DNA from: JAJVID01 sp963743425
GTDB taxonomy: Bacteria; Acidobacteriota; Blastocatellia; RBC074
NCBI GenBank assembly: GCA_963743425.1
Contig: CAVUPU010000005.1
Location: 372,001-436,000, forward strand
Reading direction: 5' to 3'
DNA length: 64,000 nucleotides
In this document: piece by piece, positions 49,446 through 58,152 of the stretch
Layout: each line of letters begins with the position of its first letter
Position numbering within the stretch: the first letter of the stretch is position 1
Program-made: the position numbers and the translations under genes
The notes under the pieces: model-generated
What the model saw: only the letters and a program-made list of their open reading frames with translations
Told to the model about the DNA's origin: nothing
The model's database searches: none

Positions 49446-50513
49446 CTAAACGATAGTTCTTCGTTCTATTGCGCGCAGCGCCAGATCCTTCAACGCGCCA
49501 TCATTCTCGCACACGAACTCGATGCGGGCGGCGAAAAACGGCGGCGCTGACAATCCCCCGGAATCGGCGGGCAGATTGGCCGCGTCCTTCTCCGTCGTGA
49601 TGACCGCCTCGGCCCGGGCTTCCTGCGCGCGTTCGACAATCTCCGACAACTCCTCGCGCGTGTAGCGGTGATGATCATCGAAATCGCGCCGCAGGGCAAT
49701 CTCCATTCCGAAACGTTCGAGATCGGCGACGAAGCGGTCCGGACGCGCGATGCCTGATACTGCGGCGACCCGCTTTCGCGCAAAATCGGCGGGGTTGACG
49801 GCCCCGGCGCCGTCGAGCCTGATCAGATCCGTCATCTTGTGACGCCCGTAAAGAACCGGCGTGTCCGCGCGGGCGAACCTTCCGATCGTATTTTCGAGCG
49901 CGCGACGATCGAACGGTTGATCGCTGCGCGTGACGATCATCGCGCCGGCGCGGCGCATCGCGGTCATAGGCTCGCGCAATCGGCCGAAGGGAATCACCCT
50001 CGCCTGATCGAGCGGTTCGGAGGCGTCGATCAGCAGCAGGTTCAGATCGCGCGCCAGCCGCAGGTGTTGGTACCCGTCATCCAGAATGAAGACCGAAATC
50101 CGCTCACGCTCTTCAAGCCATTTGCCTGCGGCGTAACGATCGCGATCGACGACCACGCGCGCGCCGGGGCAAGACTTCGCCAGCAGAAAAGGCTCATCGC
50201 CAGACTCATTCGGCCCGCATAAAATCTCTCTTCCGTTCGATACCTCGACGCGCCCTCGGCTCTCGCGCTTGTAACCGCGGCTCAGGATGGCGACCTCATA
50301 TCCTTTATCGCAAAGGAAGCGGGCGAGGAAAGCCACGCAGGGCGTTTTGCCCGCGCCGCCGACGGTCAAATTGCCGACGCTGATTACGGGCGCGTTCAGA
50401 CTCCGCGTCCTGAAAAGGTCGCTTTCATACAACGCGGCGCGCGCCCGCACGCCCAGTTCGTAAAGTTTGGCGGGGGCGTAAATGAAGGGATAAGTCACAG
50501 GCGGCAGAAACAT
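49446..50513 (-). CDS. lpxK: Tetraacyldisaccharide 4'-kinase
   Basis: A 355-residue membrane-associated kinase that phosphorylates lipid A precursor. The N-terminal hydrophobic region YPFIYAPAKLYELGVRAR and the Walker A VISVGNLTVGGAGKTP are clear, then ILSRGYKR, GDEPFLLAK, VVVDRDRYAAGK and DDGYQHLRL (Walker B-like). The C-terminal ITTEKDAANL is family-typical. It follows the Kdo transferase gene waaA on the same strand after a hairpin, a normal lipid A gene pairing, and shows that the cell makes LPS. Confidence 0.95.
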   Translation of the reverse strand: MFLPPVTYPFIYAPAKLYELGVRARAALYESDLFRTRSLNAPVISVGNLTVGGAGKTPCVAFLARFLCDKGYEVAILSRGYKRESRGRVEVSNGREILCGPNESGDEPFLLAKSCPGARVVVDRDRYAAGKWLEERERISVFILDDGYQHLRLARDLNLLLIDASEPLDQARVIPFGRLREPMTAMRRAGAMIVTRSDQPFDRRALENTIGRFARADTPVLYGRHKMTDLIRLDGAGAVNPADFARKRVAAVSGIARPDRFVADLERFGMEIALRRDFDDHHRYTREELSEIVERAQEARAEAVITTEKDAANLPADSGGLSAPPFFAARIEFVCENDGALKDLALRAIERRTIV

Positions 50514-50558
50514 ATACGAAATTACCGTCGGTAGATCACGAAATCAGGAAAAGAGGGA

Positions 50559-50650
50559 ATTTTCCATTTTCCATATTACATTTGTCATTTGTCATTGCTG
50601 GAGCCTCGCGGCAATGACAAATGACAAATGTAATATGGAAAATGGAAAAT
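50559..50650. repeat. Inverted repeat, 40-bp perfect arms
   Basis: Arms 50559-50598 and 50611-50650 are exact complements with a 12-nt loop. Arm units are TTTTCCA and TTTGTCA repeated twice each, so it is again short-tandem-unit based. It lies between waaA and lpxK on one transcript and could pause or process the mRNA. Confidence 0.95.
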
Positions 50651-50674
50651 GAAACTCTTCATCCATCTCAAGAT

Positions 50675-51991
50675 CTATAGACACTCCGCTACGATCTCGA
50701 CGGTCCGCGCCGTCGCGCCGCGATTTTCGTCAATCGCGCGACGGGCGTTCGATCCGAGCGTCTCGGCGTAATTTTTATCGCTCAACAAACGCGCAAACGC
50801 GTCTCGCAATTCAGCGGTCAACGCGTGAGGATCGGCGCCGCGCAATTGAAGGAGCGCGCCCCGGCGAAGAAACTCCGCGGCGATCTCGCGAAAATTCTCC
50901 ATATGCGGCCCGACGACGATCGGCTTCGCGTAGAGCGCCGGCTCGAGAATGTTGTGTCCGCCTTTCGGTACGAGGCTTCCGCCGACGAAGACGACCGAAG
51001 CGAACCGGTAGAGAGCGGCCAGCTCACCGACCGTGTCGAGCAGGATCACATCGGCGGCGCCGCAATCTCCTTCGGGCGATGAACGGCGCGCCACTCGCAG
51101 TCGCGAGGATTTGAGCGAACGCGCCACGGCCTCGAATCTCTCCGGATGTCGCGGGGCGATGAGCAATCGAACCCGTCTGAAACCGTTTTCTTTTTGCAAT
51201 CCTTCAAAAGCGGCGATGACCATCTCTTCTTCACCATCGGCCGTGCTGCCCGCGATGATGAGCGGCGCGGAATCGAGCGCGAAGGTTTTAGCCGTCTCGA
51301 CGACCTTCGGCGGCTCGCTCACATCTCCGATCTCGAATTTGAGATTCCCCGCGACGGCGACGCGTTCGGCGGGCGCGCCCAACCCGATTGCGCGTTCGGC
51401 GTCGAGGCGGCTCTGCATAGCGAACCGCGTGACCAGCCCGTATAACCGCCGGACGAAGAAGCCGAACTTCCGCGAACGCGCGAATGAGCGATCGGAGACG
51501 CGGCCGTTCGCGACGATCACCGGGATCTTCCTAGCTTCGCATTCGCTCAAAAAATTGAGCCACAACTCCGACTCCATCAGGATGACCAGCCGCGGCCTGA
51601 TCGCGTCGAGCGCGCGCCGCACGCTGAAACTCCAGTCGAAGGGAAAGTAACAGAACTCGTCGGCTTCGGTCACACGCGAACGCGCGACGGCCTGCCCCGT
51701 AGCGGTCGTGGTCGAGATAATTAAATGATATTGCGGAAAGCGCGATCTTAACGCGGCGATCAGCGGCTTCGCGGCCAGCGCCTCTCCGACCGAAACCGCG
51801 TGAATCCAGATCGCCTGCCGCAAGCCCGATCCCGATTCATCGTTCAATGCGTTGGGCGGCGCGTCCGGCAAGAGGCCCAAACGCTGACCGAAGGCCCCCA
51901 CATACTTGCGATTGAATAGGGCCTGGTAGATGAAATAAGGAAACATTGCGGCAAACGCAATGGTGAGCATAAAGCTGTACATGAGACGCAT
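50675..51991 (-). CDS. waaA: 3-deoxy-D-manno-octulosonic acid (Kdo) transferase
   Basis: A 438-residue GT30 enzyme from the ATG at 51991 (AAGGGGA upstream); the ATG at 52039 would add 16 residues. It has an N-terminal membrane anchor (MLTIAFAAMFPYFIYQALF). Family blocks are IWIHAVSVGEALAAKPLI, ISTTTATGQAVA, CYFPFDWSFSVRRALDAI with the catalytic region, ESELWLNFL, VANGRVSDRSFARS and FVGGSLVPKGGHNILEPAL. It adds Kdo to lipid IVA. It is followed by lpxK, forming a lipid A/Kdo pair. Confidence 0.95.
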   Translation of the reverse strand: MRLMYSFMLTIAFAAMFPYFIYQALFNRKYVGAFGQRLGLLPDAPPNALNDESGSGLRQAIWIHAVSVGEALAAKPLIAALRSRFPQYHLIISTTTATGQAVARSRVTEADEFCYFPFDWSFSVRRALDAIRPRLVILMESELWLNFLSECEARKIPVIVANGRVSDRSFARSRKFGFFVRRLYGLVTRFAMQSRLDAERAIGLGAPAERVAVAGNLKFEIGDVSEPPKVVETAKTFALDSAPLIIAGSTADGEEEMVIAAFEGLQKENGFRRVRLLIAPRHPERFEAVARSLKSSRLRVARRSSPEGDCGAADVILLDTVGELAALYRFASVVFVGGSLVPKGGHNILEPALYAKPIVVGPHMENFREIAAEFLRRGALLQLRGADPHALTAELRDAFARLLSDKNYAETLGSNARRAIDENRGATARTVEIVAECL

Positions 51992-52068
51992 CTTTCGGTC
52001 CCCTTGACCCGCTACAGCCGGCTTATATAAAGTCATCACCGGCCTCGTTCCTCGGAACCATATTACAG

Positions 52069-52141
52069 TACCGCGAGCGATAGCGAGCTGGTTTCCATTA
52101 TGAGCTGATCGGTAGAAATCCGCTCGCTATCGCTCGCGGTA
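52069..52141. repeat. REPIN-like element, family B (short)
   Basis: 20-bp perfect arms (52069-52088, 52122-52141), 33-nt spacer. The arm is GTA with CCGCGAGCGATAGCGAGC, a variant of 32173 and 59291. It lies between the divergent starts of waaA and the plus-strand unknown gene. Confidence 0.9.
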
Positions 52142-52179
52142 GTACCGGCAACACAAACATCAAGCAAAGGAGTATCCGC

Positions 52180-52959
52180 TTGCAGTATTCGCCTTCTCAG
52201 ATCGCGCGGCTCTCATTGATCGCCGCCCTTTGGATCCTACCCCTTGATATAAACTCTTTAAGCCAACCAACGAGAAACCAAAAGAGACTAACGCCACGTA
52301 AGATCGGTTTCGCCGAGGCTCAAAAGTTGCTCGTCAACGAAAACGAAGGCAATTTGAGCAAACAACCCGGGAGATTCAGCAAAACGAAATTGAGCGGCGG
52401 GCAGGTGCTGGAACTCTATTACCCGATAACCGCGCCCGATCCGCGAAGAAGATCGAGGACGACGACCATACCGGGTTATGGCATGCTTTACGAATCGGAA
52501 CTGGCGTACAAGGAAGCTAACCGCGTCCCCCACGTGCTCGAAGATTTGATCCCTGACGGCCACAAGATGGTCGGCGACATTCCGCAATTGGTCGCGAGGC
52601 TTGAAAAACGCCTGCGCCTGGGCGCGGGAAAACTCGACTATTCGCGCGCGAGCTTGAAGCGCGTTGACGCGTATCTGGCGGGTTATCTGAGGTCGCGTTC
52701 GACAATGCAAACCGATCCGCAATTCTTTCAAGAGCTGACGGCGTATTACGGAGAGACGCTGCGACGCGCGGTCGGCGGCGATTGGCGAGTCGGCAAAGAC
52801 GCAGTATCCAAGTATCCCGAGCCGAACATCATCATCAGCGGCGGCGGGGTGAGGGAGATCAAACCCTGGAGCGGTCTGGTCACCATCCTCTACGACGAGG
52901 AAAAACGCGGCGCCGGATTGACGAGGCTCTTCGACACCGACGCAGCGGGGGCAAGATAA
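52180..52959 (+). CDS. Secreted protein of unknown function
   Basis: A 259-residue protein starting at TTG 52180, supported by AAGGAG eight to nine bases upstream. It has a short hydrophobic leader (residues 9-25, ARLSLIAALWILPLDIN), then a soluble region with no recognised domain. Visible features are LELYYPITAPDP, an Arg-rich patch (PRRRSRTTT), a leucine-rich helix (LVARLEKRLRLGAG) and the end GLVTILYDEEKRGAGLTRLFDT. Probably exported. It is divergent from waaA and followed by the ABC ATPase 88 bp later, which could make them an operon, but the palindrome between them argues against simple coupling. Confidence 0.6.
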   Translation: MQYSPSQIARLSLIAALWILPLDINSLSQPTRNQKRLTPRKIGFAEAQKLLVNENEGNLSKQPGRFSKTKLSGGQVLELYYPITAPDPRRRSRTTTIPGYGMLYESELAYKEANRVPHVLEDLIPDGHKMVGDIPQLVARLEKRLRLGAGKLDYSRASLKRVDAYLAGYLRSRSTMQTDPQFFQELTAYYGETLRRAVGGDWRVGKDAVSKYPEPNIIISGGGVREIKPWSGLVTILYDEEKRGAGLTRLFDTDAAGAR

Positions 52960-52995
52960 GCAGATAGGCGACAGGTTTGCGGTAAATTCAATTTC

Positions 52996-53057
52996 CATAT
53001 GCCATATTTCATATCTCATATGACATATGTCATATGAGATATGAAATATGGCATATG
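52996..53057. repeat. 62-bp perfect palindrome covering an ABC gene start
   Basis: 29-bp arms (52996-53024, 53029-53057) flank a central ATAT, so the whole 62 bp is palindromic. It is built of CATAT/ATATG units. It contains the start codon at 53048 and the place where a ribosome site should be. Confidence 0.95.
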
Positions 53058-54550
53058 ACAAATCCACCATCCTTGAAATGCGGGGGATAACGAAATCCTT
53101 CCCCGGCGCAAAGGCGCTTGCCGGTGTGGATTTCGCGGCGCGGCGCGGCGAAGTTCACGCGCTGGTGGGCGAAAACGGCGCGGGCAAATCTACGCTGATG
53201 AAGATCCTCGCCGGGGTCGTGGCGAAAGACGGCGGCGAGATCATCCTCGACGGGCGCGAGATCAATCCGCAGAACGCGGCTGAAGCCCAGGCGCTCGGCG
53301 TCAGCCTCGTGCATCAGGAGTTGAGCCTGGCGCCGAACCTGACGGTCGCCGAAAACATCTTCGTCCGGCGCGAGCCTCGACGATTCGGCCCGCTCAGTCT
53401 GATCGATTGGCGCAAGCTGAACGCGAGGGCGAAAGAACTGCTCGATCAGTTCGAATTGGAGATAGCGCCCGATACGCCGGTCAAAGACCTCAGCCTGGCC
53501 AAACGGCAGATCGTCGAGATCGCCAAAGCGCTCTCGGTCGAGGCGAAGCTGCTCGTCCTGGACGAACCCACGTCATCGCTCGAAACACACGAAGTCGAAT
53601 TGCTCTTCAAACTGCTCCGGCGGCTCGCCGATCGCGGACTCGGCCTGGTCTACATCACGCACAGGATGGACGAAATATTCCGGCTCGCCGACCGCGTCAC
53701 GGTCCTGCTAGACGGGCGACTGGTCGGGACGCGGGAGCGCGGCGAAACCGACGCCGGCGAGATCATCAGGATGATGGTCGGACGCGAGCTTGAGAATCTC
53801 TATCCGCCGAAATCGAGTCGCGAGGGCGAAGTCATCTTCGAGTTACGCGGACTGACGGCTCGCGGCAAATTCAACGACGTGAACTTGACGGTTCGCCGAG
53901 GCGAGATTCTGGGGCTTGCGGGACTGATCGGTTCGGGCCGCACCGAAGCGATGATGGCTGCGATCGGTCACGCGAGGCTCGATGGCGGAGAGGTTTTGAT
54001 CGACGGCAAGCGAGTCAGAATCGGTTCTCCGTCCGACGCGCTGCGCCTCGGCGTCGTCTACTCGCCCGAAGACCGCAAATATCAGGGACTGTTCCTGGCG
54101 CAGAGCGTGAGGGCGAACATCATCGCCGCGAGCCTGAACGAATGCAGCGGCGCCGGATTGATGCGACGTTCGGTCGAACGGCGACTGAGCGCCGGCTTCA
54201 CGCGCGACCTGGCGATCAAGACTCCCGATCTGGAACGGGCCGTCGGCGCTTTGTCGGGCGGTAATCAACAAAAGGTCCTGCTGGCGAAATGGCTGGCGAC
54301 GCGCCCGCGCGTGTTGATCGTCGATGAACCGACGCGCGGCGTTGATGTCGGATCGAAATCGGAGATCCATCACCTGCTCCGGCGTTTCACCGAAGCGGGG
54401 GGCGCGGTGATTATGATCTCTTCGGAGCTGCCCGAAATTCTGGGGATGAGCGACCGCATCGCCGTGTTCCACGAAGGGCGAGTGGCAGGCGAGTTGAGCG
54501 GCGATGAAGCGACCGAGGAGAAGATCATGCGGTTGGCGACGGGAGCATAA
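53048..54550 (+). CDS. Sugar ABC transporter ATP-binding protein (RbsA/MglA type)
   Basis: A 500-residue tandem ATPase. The first domain has VGENGAGKSTLMKILAG (Walker A), the signature DLSLAKRQIVEIAKAL and LLVLDEPTSSLE (Walker B). The second has a degenerate Walker A (GLIGSGRTEAM), the signature GALSGGNQQKVLLAKWLA and VLIVDEPTRGVD. This is the CUT2 monosaccharide importer pattern. No permease or binding protein is adjacent; the next genes are a toxin-antitoxin pair on the opposite strand. The start lies inside a perfect palindrome without a clear ribosome site; ATG at 53078 is an alternative. The sugar is unknown. Confidence 0.92.
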   Translation: MAYDKSTILEMRGITKSFPGAKALAGVDFAARRGEVHALVGENGAGKSTLMKILAGVVAKDGGEIILDGREINPQNAAEAQALGVSLVHQELSLAPNLTVAENIFVRREPRRFGPLSLIDWRKLNARAKELLDQFELEIAPDTPVKDLSLAKRQIVEIAKALSVEAKLLVLDEPTSSLETHEVELLFKLLRRLADRGLGLVYITHRMDEIFRLADRVTVLLDGRLVGTRERGETDAGEIIRMMVGRELENLYPPKSSREGEVIFELRGLTARGKFNDVNLTVRRGEILGLAGLIGSGRTEAMMAAIGHARLDGGEVLIDGKRVRIGSPSDALRLGVVYSPEDRKYQGLFLAQSVRANIIAASLNECSGAGLMRRSVERRLSAGFTRDLAIKTPDLERAVGALSGGNQQKVLLAKWLATRPRVLIVDEPTRGVDVGSKSEIHHLLRRFTEAGGAVIMISSELPEILGMSDRIAVFHEGRVAGELSGDEATEEKIMRLATGA

Positions 54551-54559
54551 ATCCGAATC

Positions 54560-54991
54560 TCACCGAAGCAATGCCTCAAAACCTGCCTGAACAAAATGGC
54601 CGTCCGTGGTGAGCGCAGGCTTGATTCCTCGTTCCTGCATGACAACAAATGATATGCAATCTGTCAGACCCCATTCCTTATCAGGCCGGTTGCGATAAAG
54701 CTCAAACGCCTTCTCGTAAAGTTCCTCTGAAATAGGAACGATCTCGACATTCGAGTCTTCCTCAAGCGCGTTCAGCAATTCAACAGCAGCCTCCCGATAC
54801 CGGCGCTTGGCCAAAGCATTGCCTATTTCAAGGACAACCGCCCGCGTGGTCAACAGTCTTGATTGAGTGGCCTCAAGCTCTTCTGAAATCAACACCGCCT
54901 TTTGGTGATGCTCGTCGCTGACTGATGACAACGCAATCGCATATGCTGTGTCGAGGAAGATCTCAGTTCCGTGGTTCGCTCCGATCGCCAT
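54560..54991 (-). CDS. PIN-domain toxin (VapC-like)
   Basis: A 143-residue PIN-domain ribonuclease. Acidic residues are FLDTAY (Asp), AVVLEIGNAL (Glu), WGLTDCISFVVM (Asp) and ALTTDGHF (Asp). It overlaps its antitoxin gene by 29 nt on the same strand. Such toxins cut RNA and are held inactive by the antitoxin. It ends 10 bp from the stop codon of the convergent ABC ATPase gene. Confidence 0.9.
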   Translation of the reverse strand: MAIGANHGTEIFLDTAYAIALSSVSDEHHQKAVLISEELEATQSRLLTTRAVVLEIGNALAKRRYREAAVELLNALEEDSNVEIVPISEELYEKAFELYRNRPDKEWGLTDCISFVVMQERGIKPALTTDGHFVQAGFEALLR

Positions 54992-55196
54992 AAAGACAAT
55001 CCTCTATTTTTTCCGACCAGTCAGGAGGGCCCTCGAGATTAAGTGAGCGCGCCGTTTGCAGGAAAGAGCGCGTTTCTTTTTCTTTGACGCCGTTTGCTTC
55101 AAAAATGATGATGACGCGAGTGTTTGGCTCCAGGTCAATAGGCTCGACAGGACGCAGCACTTCACCATCATAAATTGCCTCAAGCATTATAATCAT
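54963..55196 (-). CDS. AF2212/DUF104-type antitoxin
   Basis: A 77-residue protein with the DUF104 N-terminus (MLEAIYDGEVLRPVEPIDLEPNTRV), a short beta-strand domain, then an acidic C-terminal toxin-binding tail (DWSEKIEDCLYGD). It lies before the PIN toxin and overlaps it, the usual order for this type II module. DUF104 members lack a classic HTH, so autoregulation is uncertain. Confidence 0.88.
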   Translation of the reverse strand: MIIMLEAIYDGEVLRPVEPIDLEPNTRVIIIFEANGVKEKETRSFLQTARSLNLEGPPDWSEKIEDCLYGDRSEPRN

Positions 55197-55364
55197 TCAG
55201 CACCTCCACTTCTATCGTAACACAGAAACTCTAGATTTAACGCTAAGCGGAGGAACTTGCCGATTTGGATTAACACTGCTTGTTTCAATTCCCTGCCGAT
55301 GCTATAAGTTCCGCGCGCTCGTTCAATCGTCAACGACTCGCCAACAAATCCGGAGGAATCCAAT

Positions 55365-57359
55365 ATGTCCGCAATCCGCAATCACCTTCTGCGAGCGATG
55401 ATCGCCCTTGCAATCACCGCGCTGGCCGCCACAGCCTTCGCGCAAACAACCGTCGCGCCGAAGACGATCAAGATCATGCCTGAGACCGCCGAAGCCGAGG
55501 TCGGACAGCAGATGAAGCTGACCCTCACTGGCTTGGACGCCGAATCCAAAGCGTTATGGGTCGCGCTGCCAAGCGATGTGGCCGCGGTGGACGATTCGGG
55601 CGCCATCACGTTTTTCGCTCCCGGCGCGGTCCAGGTGATCGCGATTGTGGCGGGAAGCAAACCGGCCGTAGCCAAAATCAACGTCAAACCCGCTCGCGTG
55701 AAACAGATCGCCATCTCGAAGCTGAGCGCGCCTCTGGTCGTCGGTGGCGCTTACAAGCTCGACGCCAGGGCGATTGGCGCGAACGGCGACCCGCGCGAAG
55801 ACGTGAAACTGGAATGGGCCTCGACCAAACCTTCGATTGCGGTGGTCGATTCCGCCGGGCTGGTGACCGGCGTCGCTCCGGGCAAGGCGACGCTCGTCGC
55901 GAAATCCGAAGGCGTGAGCGTCGAGATGACGATCGATGTCGTCAAGAGCAATGTCCGCAGCGTGGCGATCGAGCCGCGAACGACAAACGCCAGAACCGGC
56001 GACGTGATCCGCTTCTCTGCGACGGCCAAAGGCGCGGCAGGCGGCGCGATCAGGAACGCCGCCGTGCGCTGGTCGGTCAGCGGCGACGGCGCGACGATCG
56101 AATCGGACGGGGGCTTCGTGGCCGCGCGCCCCGGCTCATATGTCGTAACCGCGTCGGTCGGCGATCAATCCTCGGTCGCCACCGTCGTCGTCTCGCCGCG
56201 CGGCGTCGAACGCGAGATGGATCTGATCGGGCGGGTCAAGCTCAAAGACATTCAGTGCGCCGAGCAGTGGATGTTCGGCAATCACCTCTACGTTTCGACC
56301 ATCTGGGATCAGGTTCAGGTCTACGACATCAGCGATCCCAAAAACCCCAAACTGACCGACACGATCAAGGTCGACGCGCGCATAATCAATGACGTGAGCG
56401 TGACGCCCGACGGAAAGATCGGCGTATTGACGCGCGAAGCCGCATCGAGCCGCAAAAACGGGATCGTTTTTCTGGATACCTCCGACCCGGCGCATCCGAA
56501 AGTCATCTCGGAATACACCGAGACCGTGACGGGCGGCGTGCACAGCGCGTTCATCGACGGCCATTACGTCTATCTGACCGACGACACGACCGGTTCGATG
56601 CGTGTGATCGATTTCAAGGACGTGAAGAATCCGAAGGAAGTGGCGCGGTGGCAGGTCGAAAGCAAGGGCAAAGTCGAAAACACTGTAACCGGCGGGCAGT
56701 TTTCCGAAGGGCGCTACCTTCACGACGTTCAGGTGAAAGACGGGCTGGCCTATCTGGCCTACTGGCGCGATGGGTTGGTGATTCTGGACGTCGGCGCGGG
56801 GATCAAAGGCGGCAGCCCTGAGAAACCGCAATTCGTCAGCCAAATCCGTTTCAATTACAACGAGCTTTACGGCGACGGATGGATGGCCGGCGCGCACGAA
56901 GTCTACCGCTACAAGAATTACGTCTTCGTCGGCGACGAAGTCTTCCCGACGCTGTTCGACATCTACGGCAAGGAACGCATCCCGGCTCGCGGCGTGATGC
57001 ACGTAGTTGACGTTTCGGACATCCTCAACCCGCGCGAAGTGGCCGTCTATGCCGTGCCCGAAGGCGGCGCGCACAATGTCTGGGTCAAGGACGACATTCT
57101 GGTGATGGGCTATTACGGCGGCGGCGGACGTGCGCTCGACGTGTCGGGCGAACTGCGCGGAGACCTCTATGCGCAGGGCCGCGAGATCGCTCGTTTGTGG
57201 ACCGGCGACCCTGAGGGGTTCCGCCCGAACATGCCGTTCACCTGGGGCGCTCGCCAATTCGGCGATTACATCTTTTTCAACGACATCAATTCAGGAATCT
57301 GGATTATGAAACTCGGCAAGCTGAAGCAGAAAGGCTCGACGACTGCGCCAGGGGAGTAG
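55365..57359 (+). CDS. Secreted Ig-like (BIG2) and LVIVD-repeat protein
   Basis: A 664-residue protein with a signal peptide ending ATAFAQT. Three bacterial Ig-like (BIG2-type) domains lie at about residues 28-110, 112-195 and 198-285 (for example DSAGLVTGVAPGKATLVAKSEGV). From about 290 to 650 it has LVIVD-type beta-propeller repeats (WDQVQVYDISDPKNPKL, NGIVFLDTSDPAHPKVIS, GSMRVIDFKDVKNPKEVA, VMHVVDVSDILNPREVA). These are surface or periplasmic proteins of unknown role. A possible ribosome site is GGAGG about 10 nt upstream. It is the first gene after the divergent toxin-antitoxin module. Confidence 0.82.
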   Translation: MSAIRNHLLRAMIALAITALAATAFAQTTVAPKTIKIMPETAEAEVGQQMKLTLTGLDAESKALWVALPSDVAAVDDSGAITFFAPGAVQVIAIVAGSKPAVAKINVKPARVKQIAISKLSAPLVVGGAYKLDARAIGANGDPREDVKLEWASTKPSIAVVDSAGLVTGVAPGKATLVAKSEGVSVEMTIDVVKSNVRSVAIEPRTTNARTGDVIRFSATAKGAAGGAIRNAAVRWSVSGDGATIESDGGFVAARPGSYVVTASVGDQSSVATVVVSPRGVEREMDLIGRVKLKDIQCAEQWMFGNHLYVSTIWDQVQVYDISDPKNPKLTDTIKVDARIINDVSVTPDGKIGVLTREAASSRKNGIVFLDTSDPAHPKVISEYTETVTGGVHSAFIDGHYVYLTDDTTGSMRVIDFKDVKNPKEVARWQVESKGKVENTVTGGQFSEGRYLHDVQVKDGLAYLAYWRDGLVILDVGAGIKGGSPEKPQFVSQIRFNYNELYGDGWMAGAHEVYRYKNYVFVGDEVFPTLFDIYGKERIPARGVMHVVDVSDILNPREVAVYAVPEGGAHNVWVKDDILVMGYYGGGGRALDVSGELRGDLYAQGREIARLWTGDPEGFRPNMPFTWGARQFGDYIFFNDINSGIWIMKLGKLKQKGSTTAPGE

Positions 57360-57486
57360 GATTGCGGATTGCGGATTGCGGATTGCGGATTTATGAGTCT
57401 GTTCAATTGCGGACGTGACTCGGGGTTGAAAATCGTATAAATCCGCAATCCGCAATCCGCAATCCGCAATCCGCAATCCGCAATCC
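57359..57486. repeat. Inverted heptamer array, family E (GGATTGC)
   Basis: About four units (57359-57391) face about six complementary units (57440-57486). The 48-nt spacer includes ATGAGTCTGTTCAA, shared with 39396-39541. It lies between the convergent stop codons of the LVIVD protein and the next gene. Confidence 0.93.
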
Positions 57487-57495
57487 CCTCCGTGT

Positions 57496-58152
57496 CTACG
57501 GACGCCGTTCATTCGCGCCGACGAAGGCTTCACGGTCCAGCGGGTGGTCGCCGTCTACGAATGAAGTCGCCAAAGTTCCTTTCGGAATCGTGACATCTTT
57601 GCCTTTCTTCAGCAGAATGAATGGGGCGGCGGGAAACAAAACCATCGCCGTTGCAGCAGTGTCGTTGATAAGCTTTTCAGCGCGCTCCCCGTTCGGCTGC
57701 ACACTGACGGCGCGCAGCGGAATGCGTTTGCCGTCGCCTGTGAGCGCCCAATCGAGCTTGACTCCGACACGCCCTGAGCGACCCATGCGCCGCGCGGCTT
57801 GAGTGTCAATCACCGTGCCTTCCGCTTTCGAGCCGCGCGGGATGACGACGATGCCCTCAACTTTCACATCATCGATCACCTCGAAATCAACCGTCTCTTT
57901 GTCCTGAAGTTTCGACGACGACAAATCCCGCATCAGTTTCAGCTTGACGATCGTGCCGTCTTCCAACGTGAAGCCGGCGTTAGTTCGCATCTCCGGTTCG
58001 GACGGAGGTTGTGGTTCTGAAGAGAGCGTCTGACGCTTCTCATCTGCGCGCCCCGCCCGGCTCCCGGTTTGCGCGAAGCACGCGGTTGAGATTGCGGCCA
58101 ACAAGCAGGTTGAAAGCAGTAGTGGCTTGTAGCGATTAATCCGAAAATTCAT
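57496..58152 (-). CDS. Secreted protein of an acidobacterial type, unknown function
   Basis: A 218-residue protein with a signal peptide (ends near ACFAQT). After a Pro/Glu-rich linker, beta-rich motifs follow: GFTLEDGTIVKLKLMRDLSSSKLQDKE-type, VVIPRGSKAEGTVIDTQAARRMGRSGRVGVK, a hydrophobic LFPAAPFILLKKGKDVTIPKGT and an acidic end. Similar blocks are recalled from acidobacterial PEGA-neighbour and secretion-related proteins, but no function is assigned. The ATG overlaps the stop of the upstream six-repeat gene (58149-58152), so they are co-translated. Confidence 0.7.
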   Translation of the reverse strand: MNFRINRYKPLLLSTCLLAAISTACFAQTGSRAGRADEKRQTLSSEPQPPSEPEMRTNAGFTLEDGTIVKLKLMRDLSSSKLQDKETVDFEVIDDVKVEGIVVIPRGSKAEGTVIDTQAARRMGRSGRVGVKLDWALTGDGKRIPLRAVSVQPNGERAEKLINDTAATAMVLFPAAPFILLKKGKDVTIPKGTLATSFVDGDHPLDREAFVGANERRP

